NCBI GenBank assembly: GCA_024196135.1
Contig: JAMQCK010000202.1
Span: 1-39,177 of the forward strand
Reading direction: 5' to 3'
Source: Pleurotus ostreatus/Saccharomyces cerevisiae fusant
Lineage: Eukaryota; Opisthokonta
Length of the DNA stretch: 39,177 nucleotides
In this document: positions 1-11,784 of the stretch, one piece after another
Numbering within the stretch: the stretch's first letter is position 1
How the letters are laid out: the number at the start of each line of letters is the position of its first letter
Notes under the pieces: generated by a model
What the model was told of the DNA's origin: nothing
Seen by the model: the letters and a program-made list of their open reading frames with translations, nothing else
Databases searched by the model: none
Program-made: the position numbers and the translations under genes

Positions 1-2490
1 CAACAACAGCGGGGACCGGGGGATTAAAGACGGTTGGGTAAGGATACGACGACAGGAGCCCAAAAAGAGTGAAAGGAACGAGCTGCAGGCGGTAGCGCTG
101 GCAGCGTGCTCCGAGTCTAGTAGGTAGCGTAGGGGATTGTAGGCGGGCTCGCTCGACGCGCTGAACTGAATCACGCGTCGGTAGGCGGCAGGGAATGTGG
201 TTCTCTGGGTGAGGAGAGCAAAGGGTGTGTCGGTCGCGGTGAGCGCTGGTTTTCAGTTTGCTGGGGGCGTGTTTGATGCCTCGGGTCCCGTCAGCCTTGA
301 GGCGCTTGTGCGGTGCGACGCCGGGGATATCAACCTTGTACACACATCCTGCAGGCATGCTTCCACATCGAAATTCATTTCATTTCCCAAGGGTTTCGAG
401 GTCCCCTCTGCTATCGTCCTTCCGCCGTAAGGGAAGCCTCTTTGGCTGCCGGTATCTAGCAATCTACATTATGAATCTGACCCCCTCCCCCTCGCCCCCT
501 CGTCTGCATTCCAGGACGAGCAGCGGCTGACAGGTCCCTCGCAGCCTCCATCAATCTCCGAGTCCGAATTTCCACCACCTCGCGCCCTCTGCACGCGCCC
601 GGCCGGATGACGGTCGGCGACAACACCACTTCTCGCACTTTCCTTTTCCTTGACGTATGCATCGATGGAAAGCGGCCGATTGCCGAGCCCTTCACTAGAC
701 TGAAGACCTGGAAACGCAGAATCGTAATGCACAAGCCCATCACTGATGCTCTTCCTCATCTGAATTCTGAGGTACCCCCCTTATCGTCCATCAATCGCGC
801 CCATCGCACCCAGTTGGGAGCTGCATGGGGGGCGCGTTCGACGAGCTAGTAGCTCCCAGCGTTGTTCTCGCGACGACTCAAACGCGCGAATCGCAGCGGC
901 TGCTTCATCCTCGCATCCTCCCTCATCTCCACCCTCCCCTCGTGGCCAAGCTCCGACATCGCACTCGCGCTAGCGCCCACCCGACCTGTCTCCCCTCGCG
1001 CGGGACCGAGCAGGCCTTCCTGCAGGCAACGTACCCTCCAAACTTCGCGCGGCAAAGTCCGCGCCATCGCCTTGAATGCGCGCGCGCACTTGACCTGCCC
1101 AGCCGAGGGGCCCCGGTCACGGCAGCAGATACGCACGACCCCTTCCCGCTCCAGCGCACATCAAGAAAGCCCGTGCCGTAGGACCCAGCCGCACCGCGCG
1201 AGCCCGATCCCCAGGCCCCCCGATGCGTATCGAGAGCAGCGTGCAGGTCCAGGGCTGCCGCGAGGAGGTGGTGGATTGCCGGCGAGGCGAGGCGGCGACG
1301 GTGCAGATCCGCGCGCGCAGGACGTCATCCGCGAGCCCACCGCGCCCTGCTTCCTTGTCTGAGCGCGACAGCTCGTGTCGTGCGCGACGGCGGTAAGCAG
1401 CGAGTAGACGCGGCGGCAGGTCCTCTCGGCGCGGCTTTTGGGCGCTTCCGCATCGCTGAGAGACGCGCCGCTCTTCCCGGAGGGGTCACCCACGCCGCAA
1501 CTTCTCTGCATTGCGGGTATACAGCCCCGTCTTCTCGTATTCCCACACCGAAGGCGTGCTAACTGAGGAGTTATCAGCTCGGCTACCACGAATACTGTAA
1601 TTGCTAAACGCGCTTACTTGTCAATAAGACACATGGGATGGTCGGCCTATCCCACGTCCGACTGCCAGCGCACCGTTCGCCTTTTATTCAACATCAGCGC
1701 CAATCCTGGCAGTAGACAGACGTCCATATATCACGAATTACTTACTGACCCTGCTGATAAAGTCCCATCAATGCAATGTCAGTCTCTATTGCCTCCAATT
1801 CCCGCTGTCGCCATTCGGTCTTTCAAAGTGCGCACTCGGAGACAGTAGTCGGTCAGTAATAAACGGCCTACGGCGGGCGCATGTGCATAGACATGAGGCC
1901 CTCTCACCTTGACACCCGGTCCCAATAGCACGGGCTTCTAGACGGTGATACGTATGCAGCAGCTGGGTAGACCAGGCGAATCAGGGCGACCATTGATGCA
2001 CACGACTCCCTCGCCAGCTGCGCAGCTTGGCATGACCTCGTAGGCGCCCATCGCGAGCTATCGGCTATTCTTCCTCGTTTCACATTTTATTCGCGGTCCC
2101 TGGAACCTGGGATTGTCGGCGAAGACAAGGAGCAAACAAGGAGCTTATGGGCATCATGCCATGCGGCTGGGGTGGAGGTCTTGTTCTGCGAAGATCAGCG
2201 AGAGGAAGCGTCGGCAAACTTACGCACCGGAAAATACTTTGGATCTTGAGATATTGCGATAGTCGGCGGAGAAGAACGAGCGTCCATGGGTCCAAGAGCA
2301 TCGTATAAGCATGAACAGAGGGAAAAGGAAATGTACAACGATTGTAAAGTATATGAGCGATGCAAGATAGTGGACGACGAGGGAGGTGCGGCGCGAGAGG
2401 TGGTAGAGGACTGAACGAGAGACCGGCGCATAATAGTCGGGTTATGGAAGAAATTGTCCGCGCGTCGGGGATAGGTTGGAGCGTTAAAGC
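1..2490. other. 2.5 kb without a supportable gene
   Basis: Several open frames of 60-166 codons exist on both strands, many overlapping one another in the GC-rich stretch 830-1590, but none shows a recognisable domain or a chain of frames joinable by good splice sites. The right end (about 2100-2490) is presumably the 3' untranslated region and downstream flank of the minus-strand 4E-T-like gene. The left end may be the upstream region of a gene lying outside the window. I see no tRNA, repeat array or transposon ends here. Confidence 0.5.
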
Positions 2491-5400
2491 TCAGCGGTAG
2501 CGGTTGAAGGAGTCGAGGTCGGGGCCGCCGCCACGGCCAGCGAGGAGGAGCTGCATGAGGTCCTCGGGCGACGGCTGCCCATGCTGAGGGAGATGGGGAG
2601 GCAGACCGTGCGCGAGGTGCTGCTGTTGCTGTTGTTGTTGCTGCTGCTGAGCGCGCAGGTTGAGGAGAGCAGCTTGCTGCGAGAGCTGGTGCTGCGGCAG
2701 TCCGCCGAGGCCGCCTAGCCCAGCAGCGCCGCCATTGCGCATACTCATGATGTGAGCCTGAGCGGCGCGCAGCTCAAGTTCCTGGGGTGTGAACCCGCCA
2801 AGGTGAGCATTCTGTAGCTGCTGAGCGGCAGGGATGCCGCGAATCTGAGGACCGCCGAAGGGAACATTGCCACCACCAGGAATGCCGTTGAAGTTCGTCT
2901 GGAGGGGCGCATTCGCATGCAGACCACCATTCTGCAAGCCTTGAAGGCCGATGAACTGCGAAGGATCGTGAGGCGGACGGCCACCGAGGTTCGCAAGCCC
3001 AGGAGGCAAACGCTGCTGCTGCAACAGAGTGGCCTGCGCCTGCGCAGTGAGCGGCGACGGGCCACCACGGAACTGCTGCTGCTGCAGCGCCGCCGCCGAC
3101 AACCCAACACCGCCGCGCCCACCAAGCTGCTGCCCGTACAGCTGCTGGGGAGGAGGCTGACGCGGGGCTGGCTGGTTCCAGAACGCCGGGTCCGCACCGC
3201 GCTGATGCGGGGGTGGACGTTGCACGCTGAAGTGGGGGTCGTCGATAGGGTCGGCGAACATAGGACCTTTCTCGCGGGGAGGAGGCGCCGTGCGGAGGCC
3301 CGGGACCATGCCGTCAGGTACGAAGCTGCGGTCGTCGAAGTGGCTGTCGTAGAAGGATTCGAGGCGGCTGGGATGAATACCCTGTTGCTGCAGGAGCGTT
3401 AGCTGGGCCTGTTGCTGGAGCTGGATGTCTCTAGCGGGCGGAACAACAGTAGGCGGGTTTGGAGCGCGAGGATTCTGATTGTTGTTAGTACGTCTCGTAC
3501 ACAACACCAGAAAGAAAGGTAAACTTACGTGCGTTGCCGAATTGTTCAGCATGGCGAAGATCTCGTCCATGGCGCGTCCATCGGGCCCACTCCCAGGGAC
3601 GTTCATAGGCGATGGCTCCTGCCTTAACCCAACAGGCGACTCCCCGCCAGATTGCATCTTTGCGGCGCCGTCCCTCGTCTTCCCATCGAAGAACTTCGCA
3701 AAGCGACTACCCCTCATACCCGGCACGGATCCATCCGGCGACAGCGACTCATTAAACGACGGGCTGTTGTTCGCTGGAACACGCATAGGCTGCTCCAGCG
3801 AGTTCGGCGCACGGCGCGCGTCCTCGAAGCCGTAAGAGGTACGCGATGGGTCCTCGAAGGGTGAATATGCGGAGCCGTGCGCTGATCCTGGCTTGGATGG
3901 TAGCTGCACGATGGCGGGGTCGCGTCTGATGGCCTCCACAGCAATGTTCGGTTGAGCAGGGGCTTGCGGCGCCTGAGCGCCGTTCGCAGGGGAACCAGGA
4001 GCAGCGGGAGCAGCCTTAGCCTGGGCGGGACCGCGACCCAACGAGAGCAAACGTGATCCTGCGGCTGCGCTAAGGGCAGACGTGGGCGAGTTGGCGGTAG
4101 ACTCCAGCGGGGAAGCTTCCGCGGACGTCGGCTGGCTGGGTCTGGGGAATAACCTGGAAGTTGCCGGAAGAACGTCTTCGAGATGGACTTCGGGCTTGGG
4201 AGGGAGGGACGCCAGGCCAGACAAGGAAGGCGCGGCGTTGTCCGCGGTGGGCGAGGTGACAGCAGAGGAAGACGCGGGCTGACCGCTCGATTTTGACTCG
4301 GCCATCGCAGAGGCGGACACGGACGAAGCTGGAAGCAAGATGAGCATCATGTTCACCCACGCTGAATGGGAACATACTGGATTTAGCCTCCGAGACGCGA
4401 CCAGGCGCGACGGACGCTATAGTCGGAGATGCCTCAGCTGACGGGCCATCCGCCTTCTTCTTGTCGTCCTCTTTCTTCATCATCATGCGGAAGAGCTGGA
4501 TCTCGTCGAGGCCGCCTCCGCCTCCGCCGCCGGCCGCTTGAGCTGCCGAGGATTCCTGGACTGCTGCTGCGCTCTTCTCCTTTGCCTCTTTCTCCTTCAT
4601 GCCCTTCTTCCACGCCTGGATGCCGTCAAGCTCACCGTCCGCACCCTTGCCTCCGAGGATGCCGGTACCAGACGTCGCTGGAGGGATATAGGTGTCCATC
4701 CACGCAGGCTCCTTCTCCCTCTCACGATCACGGTCCCTCCCACTGCTCTTGGGCTCGCCCCGCTCCTTCTCATCGTCCCCATTCCGCCGATCGCGCCCTC
4801 CACCGCGCTCAGTACCACGCTTCGTACGTGCCTCCCGCTCCTCCACGACCGTCCACCGATCGCCCCGATCACGGCGCTCGTCCCACCCACGTTCGTCGCG
4901 ATACCGGTCGCGGTCGCGCCGAGACGCAATCCGCTCATCGCGCTTGCCGTCGTCGCGCCAGCGGCGGGGATCATCCGGGTCGTCATCGTCTCGCGGGCGT
5001 CGGTGATTGCGGGGATCGTCGTAGTCCTCCTTGCCTCTGCGGTCGTCGCGCTCGCGGCGGGTCGAGGACTGCTCGCGCCGAGGGCGGGACGATTCGCGCG
5101 CACGGGAGCGGTTGCGCTCGCGGTCGTCGCGGCGGCCGCCGTCTGATCATGGATGGATGAGCTTGTGGGCGTCTAGTCGTGTCAATGAACTCACTGTCTT
5201 CTCTGCCGCCACGCTCTCCTCCTGCGATCATGAGTTATTAACGGACAGGTGAGATTAAGTGCGTGCGGCACGAACCTCTTCGCCAGTCGTCATCGCCTGC
5301 CTTCTTCCTGCCTGTTTCACCGCGGCGCGTCGTGAGGGTAGCTATCGGGCCCGTGCTAGCCAGGCGCGTAGAGGACGCTGAGGAGAGGTGAGGGGCGACA

Positions 5401-6146
5401 TCGCGGTCCTTGTTCCTGCCGTTCAGGCCGAGACCCATGCGGTCGCGGTCGTATCTCTCAGACATCTGGGCATGGCGAGTTGAGAGGAGGTCGGCGACTC
5501 GAGGAAACGAGAGCTGACGTTGCGTATTCCTTCTCTGTCACGTTCGTCTCTGTCTCTGTCGCTGCGCAGGGACTGGTGCTTGAAGTTGCCCATTTGCGAG
5601 GGTTGTGAGACCGTGGCTCGGAAGGAGGGTCTCGAGGGGGTATCTAGCGTAGCATTGAGCGCAAGAGCGTATATGAGCGATGCACAACACACCTCCATCT
5701 TCAGGATCCCGCCTGAATCTGCCAGGTGTTGTTAGCGCTCTACAGGACGTGTGGACGATAACCGTGTTTGCGCACCTGCGTTCTCGCGGTGGACTCGAGA
5801 CTTCCTCCTTCTTCGTGAGGCTCTGTTCGTTTTCCGTTCTGAAGCATCGTTCAAGCAGATGCATTGTGCATATACAAAGTCCTTACCCAAACCAGTCTTT
5901 GAGCTCGGGCATGCCTGGCGGCAGCTGCACGAGCGGCGATGCGTGGAGATACAGAAGCTGTTTCCTGGTGTATATTCGCAGCGGGCGCTGAGCTTCAGGC
6001 TGCTGGGTCCCCTGGGCCTGCTCTGACGAGCGCTGGTCGTCCTGTATGGCGAGACCGGCGACAGCGTCGGCAAGCTGGTCTGGAGACTCATTTTCAGTGG
6101 TTTTCGGGATATCAGCTGGGGCAATGGCGGTTCCGACGGCGGCCAT
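2491..6146 (-). CDS. eIF4E-binding protein, 4E-T (eIF4E transporter)-like
   Basis: This is a nine-exon gene. Coding segments on the minus strand are 6146-5887, 5838-5776, 5718-5693, 5643-5519, 5465-5276, 5221-5195, 5142-4378, 4328-3529 and 3474-2491, giving 1,079 residues. The first exon carries IYTRKQLLYL; Y59-L65 fits the canonical eIF4E-binding pattern Y-x4-L-hydrophobic. A long Arg/Asp/Glu-rich region follows (about residues 110-330), then GSRFAKFFDG near residue 692, which resembles the SRFSRWF segment of animal 4E-T. The C-terminal third is Gln/Pro/Gly-rich and disordered, with ten glutamines at 1028-1037. Animal 4E-T carries eIF4E to P-bodies and represses capped mRNAs; the same role here is inferred. 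The ATG at 6146 is preferred over the in-frame ATG at 6287 because the latter overlaps the start of the divergent LYR gene. A generic disordered eIF4E-binding protein remains possible. Confidence 0.82.
2620..2649 (-). repeat. CAG/CAA tract encoding ten glutamines
   Basis: Ten consecutive glutamine codons, mixed CAG and CAA, lie inside the Gln-rich C-terminal tail of the 4E-T-like protein. The mixed codons suggest an old, interrupted tract, not a recently expanded pure triplet repeat. Confidence 0.9.
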
Positions 6147-6285
6147 GGCGTTCGGCGATGATGGAGGCGATGAAGAGAGGAGGCGAGACGGCGGGCAGGA
6201 CTTGGTCGAGTTCAAGTCCGTCGACGCGGCAGAGGGTCCGGCGTGGCTTGTGACCAGTCGATCGCCGCTCAATCCGGCAACGCCC
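6147..6285. promoter_or_regulatory. Shared divergent promoter of the 4E-T-like and LYR genes
   Basis: Only 139 bp separate the two initiator ATGs, which point away from each other. No TATA box is visible, so a bidirectional TATA-less promoter is inferred from the geometry alone. Confidence 0.5.
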
Positions 6286-6656
6286 ATGGCCTTCCTTCAT
6301 TCCAACCAGCCGACACTCAAACACTTCATTCTGAGGCAAGAAGTCCTTAACTTTTATCGCTATGCTATCCGCTGTACAAGAGGTAGAGAGAATAGTTGGA
6401 TGAGATGGCAGACTCTGATAGGTGGGCAGGAATACCACACCCGCAAGCACGGGTAGAGACCGTCGCGTGGATTCGCTCAGAAATTGAAAGGAATCGCAAC
6501 CTCAGTGACACGGTATGGTCGTCTCCTTTCATTTGAGACGTGTAACTCATCCTCGCGCAGGAATTGATTGAAGACAAGTTGAGGATAATTCGACGCGAGG
6601 TCAAGCAGCTGCTTCCCGCCGCAGTCACCCTGCGCTCGCCAGGTCGCTCGAATTGA
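6286..6656 (+). CDS. Complex-1/LYR-motif mitochondrial protein (LYRM2-like)
   Basis: Three exons (6286-6382, 6430-6512, 6561-6656) splice to a 91-residue basic protein; the introns are 47 and 48 nt. The first exon holds NFYRYAIR, whose F23-Y24-R25 stands for the LYR tripeptide. The second and third hold WIRSEIERNRNLSDTELIE followed by a basic helix, the usual second half of the Complex1_LYR family (I-R-x-E-F-x-x-N-R-x-L-x-D). The length fits small LYR proteins. Family members are short mitochondrial matrix adaptors that bind acyl carrier protein and help assemble respiratory complexes or deliver Fe-S clusters; which target this one serves cannot be read from sequence. No exon exceeds 33 codons, so single-exon ORF prediction misses the gene. 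Confidence 0.85.
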
Positions 6657-6986
6657 CCCTCCTCGCTACAGAGTCGCTATCTCATTGTTTTCTGCCCGCT
6701 TGACTGTTGATAAACACGCCTTTGTGCAGATACAAATGCGTGCAGGCGCTACTTGAACCAGTCACGTGCGGCGCACTTTGCCGGCGCGGTCTCCGCGGGC
6801 CCAAAAGCAACTCCTGTCCGGTACGCGCACCCATCAATCGGCCTTTAGGTGACTGCCTTTGTCCCCTGACTCTCACCCGCACTTGGCTTTTGACACGAGA
6901 CCATAGCGCGCCTATCTGATTGCCCATCGTACTTAAGCCCTCCTTAGCCCCTTCACTCCTTGTGTCCCCCCTCCACCCGCGCTACG
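6657..6986. promoter_or_regulatory. Intergenic region upstream of the RNA-dependent RNA polymerase
   Basis: This 330 bp lies between the LYR stop and the RdRP ATG. It ends in a pyrimidine-rich leader (about 6935-6980) of the sort common before start codons in basidiomycetes. No further gene or clear regulatory motif is seen. Confidence 0.4.
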
Positions 6987-9900
6987 ATGGATATCTTCAT
7001 GAGAAATATAGGCTTCAATACGACCCAGTATGAGCTCACGCAATGCCTGGCCGATATCCTCCATCATGAGCCTTACACTCGGCTATCGGGACTGCCTATC
7101 AACTTCAATGTACGACTGTTCAAGGACAAGAACGGCGGGGTTCGCCAGCATCGCGGCATAGGCATCTTAACTGTCCCCACTCTCGATATCGGCAATATAT
7201 TTCTGCGCGAATACGGGAGCCAATTCACTACGAAGCGATGCACTCCTCGAAGCGGCCAGGGCCGCGCAATCCAATTCCAGCAAGCTAATCGCCAGCCGCC
7301 TGATCCCAGCATCTTGGAAGATATACGCCGCCTCCCATATCAGGACCCGCACGCCGTACAGCAGCAGAACGAGCGCACGAACTACTTGCAACGGAACCAG
7401 ATTGCCGTCAGCGCCGTGCAGTTTGGGTGGGACTGTCGCGACGCTGTCTTTTCCATCGAATGGGAGGAGACATTCCAGTGGAACGACGCGTATGTCATGT
7501 TCGACGACGAGCGGCGTGAAATACGCGTCCGTATGCGCCACCCCGACTCGCCAGGGAGGTTGCTCGCTATTGCGATGCGCTACACGCAGATCATGATTAT
7601 ATCCGCGCCCCGTCATTCTGACAATCCTGCGATCACAATCAGCCTCTCCGTCGCGCCTTTCTTCGAGTCCGAGGTCCCCAACCCCTCGCAGGACGATCGT
7701 CGCGTTCGCCTACCTCACCTCCCGTTCGGGCATCACGAAGACGTCGTCGCTTTCACGTCGCTTGCCCTGCGCCTTGTCCTGCCATCGCAGGATTCCCTCC
7801 GACGATTCCACGAGGTCGCTGCAGTTGCAGATGTGCACCATCTCGACGATTGCGACTACCCCGCTGTCCGTCGAAATATATTCGGTCCCATCGTTATGGG
7901 CCGCATACAAGAATGGCAGCGCCACTTCCCCTGGTCCGTCTCCTTCCAGATCGAGGGTCTGCTCCGCTGCCTATACATGGGACCCGACGAACTCTTGACA
8001 TTCATGCCTAGGGTCCACGCCATGCATCGGCGTCATGGGACCTCATACACCGCTCTATTCCTCAAGTACTTTCAGAGCCGGCTGGTTGCTTGGGTGCAGT
8101 ACGAGGACGAGTCGGAGACCATCGACGAATGCTTTCAGCGCGCGACGAAGGAGTTCGCGAAGCAGGGGCTGAACGAGGTGGTCAAACCGACCGACGGTAG
8201 CGTCTTCGACTCGCTGCATGTGATCGTGACGCCGACGACGATGATTCTGGAGGGCCCGTTCCCCGAGCGGTCGAATCGCATTATCCGGATGTACGACGCG
8301 AAGCATCACGACTGCTTCTTGCGCGTGAGCTTCGTGGAGGAGGGGCGGCTGCAGTACCGATTCGACAGGGAGGTCGATGGACGGACGTTCATCCGCGATC
8401 GTATTGGGCCTCTGCTAAAGGAGGGCCTTGTTATTGCAGGACACAAGTTCGAGTTCCTCGCGTACTCGCAGTCGGCGTTGAAGGAGCATGCGGTCTGGTA
8501 AACATCCATCCTTCCTTCGTTTATATACATCTAACTCGACCCCTCAGGTTCGTCAAGCCCTTCCGCCCCGACGGCCAACGCGCCGACGTGACCGCCGCCA
8601 CCATCATCGCTGGCATCGGCGACTTCAGCACCAGCAAGGACCGCTTCTGCCCCGCGCGCTACGCCGCCCGCCTCTCGCAGGCTTTCACAGCCACCGACGC
8701 CTCCGTCTTCGTCGAGGCGGAGGAGATCGGCAACTTACCCGACATAACCACCGCGGACGGCGCGTACCACTTCACCGACGGCGTGGGGACGATGTCGAAG
8801 GAGATGGCAGTGGATACGTGGACGGAGCTGCGGCGGACGAGGAAGAGGGCAAGGAAGAGCAAGGGGACGCCAGCGAGTTTTCAGATTAGGCTGATGGGGT
8901 CGAAGGGGATGTTGAGTGTGGATTATAAGCTGAGGGGGAGGGCGGTGTGCTTGAGGCCGTCGATGATCAAGTTTGAGGCGCCGGATAGTTTGAACTTGGA
9001 GATTGCGAGGGCGTTCGATAGGCCGGGGAAGTATGTGCCAAATTTTGCTTCCCATCCCTTTCGAAATTTGACTAACAACTCTCCAGATACTACCTCAACC
9101 GCCCACTCATCATGCTCCTCGAAGGCCTTGGCGTCGCCTACGAGACCTTCGTCAGATACCAAGACCTCGCCGTCCGCGACGCCCACCGCGCCACCGAGTC
9201 CCTCGCCCACGCCGCCCGCATGCTCGAAGCATTCGGCCTCGGCACCTCCTTCCGCCTCCCCTCCGTCCTCCTCAACCTCGAGAAACTCGGCATCGACCAC
9301 CTCCCGGGGGACGCCTTCTACGACCGCATGCTCGAGTTCGCGATCAACCACGTCCTGCGAGTGCTCAAGAACCACGCGCGCATCCCGATCCCGGGCGCGT
9401 ACACGCTAGTCGGCGTCGCGGACGTGCATCGGTGGCTGGGGGAGGGGGAGGTGTTTGCGTGCGTGAAGGAGGTGGATAGTAATAGGATTGAGTATTTGGA
9501 GGGGGATATTTTGATATCGAGGTCGCCGACGATACATCCGGGGGATGTGCAAGTGGTGAGGGCGATTGGGAGGCCGCCGGCGGGGTCGCCGTTTGCGCAG
9601 GAACCTTTGGCGAATACCGTGGTGTTTTCGGTGAAAGGTATGTTGTTAGGTTTCCCTCGCGCGCGAAAGGAGCAGCGTCTAACTGTTTCTCAGGTGCAAG
9701 ACCACTGCCATCGATGCTCGGAGGCGGCGACCTCGATGGGGACGTGTACAATCTCATTCGCCTCGACACGCACCCGGAATTCCGCCCAGCGCGCACCTGT
9801 GAAGCCGCATCATATGCCGCCGCGCCCAGGAAAGTCCTGGATCGCCCAGCAAACATGGACGATGTCGCCGACTTCGTTCTGGACTTCATGAGCTTCGATG

Positions 9901-10888
9901 TGCGTACAACTGGATTTTCCTCGTGTAAAAACATGCTCTGAGGTTTACTTTACAGGTCCTGGGCATCATCGCCATCAACTGGCTGGTCATCGCGGATCAG
10001 AGCCAGGTGAACATATTCGACAACGACTGCCTGACGTTGTCGCAGTTGCATAGCGATGCGGTAGACTTCCCAAAGTCGGGTCAGCCGGTGGAGATTACCA
10101 AGATTCCGAAGCTCAAGTTCAAGGCGAAGGTGAGGGCCACAACAACCCGGTATCGATGATATTGACATGCGCTGCAGCCTGACTGGAACGCACCGGAGAC
10201 CGTCAATCCCGACTCCGCGAGATACTACGAGAGTCAACGTGCCATTGGAAAGCTCTTTCGCGCCATCGAACTCACCGCTGTTCGGACAGTCAACCAAACC
10301 TCTCGCACCCAAGGCCGCAGACGTCGCCAACGCCGAACGACCCGCGACGACGTCGCCGAATCCCTATCCGGCCTAAGCCTGGACGACATCGACGACCCCC
10401 TCTTCGATGCTCTCTACGACCGCGTCGCCGCCTACGACATGAAGGTCAACGACGAGGCTACCCTCGAAGAGGTCGAGTCCACCGGCCAGCTCTTCCAGCG
10501 CTACGTGAACGAGCTGCGCAGCATCTGCGCCACGAACACGCTCTCGCAGTCGCGCGCCGCGATGCTCACGGAGGAGGAGGCGACCGTCGGCACGATCGTG
10601 CAGAAGACGTCGCAGCCAAGGAAGCGCAAGGACCAGATGGCGAAGCTCAGGGAGCAGACGGACTTTTTGGTGCGGGGGATTAGGGAGGAGATGGCGGGGG
10701 ACGATGATGATATTCCGGAGGTGCCGCTGCATAGGGCGTGGTTGGCGTGGCAGCTTGCGTATCAGAAGCAGAAGCAGAAGTTGTTTGGAGCGCAGAGCTT
10801 TGGGTGGGTGGCGATGGGTGCTATATTTGAGGCGGTGAAGGAGATCGAGGATAGGATGAAGGAGGAGCAGGCGTTTAGATTTTACTAA
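6987..10888 (+). CDS. RNA-dependent RNA polymerase (RNA silencing)
   Basis: Six exons (6987-8497, 8548-9030, 9087-9637, 9694-9899, 9956-10129, 10178-10888) encode 1,211 residues; the five introns are 48-56 nt and all phases agree. The catalytic loop GGGDLDGDVYN supplies D861, D863 and D865 of the DxDGD motif that defines eukaryotic cell-encoded RdRPs. Other family hallmarks are HFTDGVGTMS, QIRLMGSKGML and the block around SRSPTIHPGDVQ. The N-terminus (MDIFMRNIGF...) looks like a divergent RRM-like fold (about residues 1-70). These enzymes copy aberrant single-stranded RNA into dsRNA for Dicer in quelling, transposon control and small-RNA pathways. The start was set at the first ATG in frame; the frame extends upstream only through a TTG. 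No frameshift or missing catalytic residue is seen. Confidence 0.97.
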
Positions 10889-11079
10889 CTTGGGCTTTAC
10901 TCACCGCGGGCGACATCTGTACTTACCTGCATACTTACATTGAGCTGCAGGACGACAATAGCGTGATCGTCCTCTTTCGAGCGTACAAGGCAGTGTTTTG
11001 AGCAGCATTATCGTACAAAAACAACATGAACATACAGAAGATGCAAAAGACGAGAAGTCCGCCGAGTCGATGGCATACA

Positions 11080-11669
11080 CTATGCGGAGTTTCGCAAGAC
11101 TAGAGAATTGGGTCAGTCAGAGTGATAGTGGGCGACAGCGGGCTACTCACTCAAAATGACAGAGTCCCCGCTGCGATGATGGCAAGTCAGCAAAAGAGGA
11201 GGGGGACATTCTGGGGACGTACCGAAGGAACATCTTGCTGATGAAGCGGTCCTTGTTGACGGGTTTCTTATTCTTGCCTTTTGGTATTTCAGTCCACATC
11301 TACTGGGTGTAAGTTATGTTGGTGAGGGGGAAAGTGGATCGACGCGCCTCCTTCACATTCTCAAGCACCTGGTGGGAGGCGATCAGTACATCTGGGGGAA
11401 GGGGGCGTACGTGATCGCGCACCATGTTGCTATGTCTGTCAAAAGCTTTGACGCGCGCAAGCAGCTTCTTGTCGTTTCTCAACGAGATGAGGACCTGGGT
11501 GTGGTTGCGGACCGCCTGCTGGAGGACGGACAGCGGGCCCTGAGAGATTTCGTGCTCCTCTAGCTGCCTGAGCTGGGCCTCGTCGAGCTCGGACTTGGGG
11601 ACGTGGACGTATTGACTGCGAACATAATCAGCAATATCCAGGCGCGTATAGCAGCGATACAGACCTCAT
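11080..11669 (-). CDS. SMD2: Small nuclear ribonucleoprotein Sm D2
   Basis: Six exons on the minus strand (11669-11665, 11615-11423, 11368-11348, 11299-11223, 11170-11151, 11099-11080) give 111 residues. The protein includes [30 protein letters not shown] and [17 protein letters not shown], the Sm1 and Sm2 motifs of SmD2, and matches the family in length. SmD2 is one of seven Sm proteins forming the ring on U1, U2, U4 and U5 snRNAs. Two structural oddities stand out. The first coding exon is only 5 nt (ATGAG). The third intron (11347-11300) has a GC donor (GAG followed by gcgcgt) paired with a TAG acceptor; only this splice restores the invariant K-E-M-W-T-E. The gene is head to head with NOP7, 115 bp apart, and converges with the RdRP gene. 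Confidence 0.95.
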
Positions 11670-11784
11670 GGCGAAGAACAAGGCGCGTCTGTGTGCAATT
11701 GTTTGTTTCGTGTACTTTTCGGGCATGTGGCGTCTATGATCGGCATTGTTTTCGTTCATCACTTCCCCCGCCGACACCGCCGAC
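11670..11784. promoter_or_regulatory. Shared divergent promoter of SMD2 and NOP7
   Basis: The two start codons face away from each other with 115 bp between them, so both transcripts must start inside or very near this segment. No TATA box is visible. Coupling a splicing factor to a ribosome-biogenesis factor would fit growth-rate co-regulation, but that is inference. Confidence 0.5.

Noticed and set aside
607..849. 80-codon plus-strand frame starting MTVGDNTTSR
   Set aside because: It looks mildly protein-like, but there are no supporting neighbouring exons or known domain.
825..1589. Several overlapping open frames of 96-166 codons on both strands
   Set aside because: High GC content makes stop codons rare; the frames overlap antisense to each other, have no recognisable motifs, and cannot be chained with good splice sites.
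6147..6287. Upstream ATG for the 4E-T-like protein at 6287
   Set aside because: It would overlap the start codon of the divergent LYR gene and adds a low-complexity leader; the ATG at 6146 leaves a normal spacer.
6960..6986. Upstream start of the RNA-dependent RNA polymerase frame
   Set aside because: The extension begins at TTG, not ATG; the first ATG at 6987 gives the expected N-terminus.
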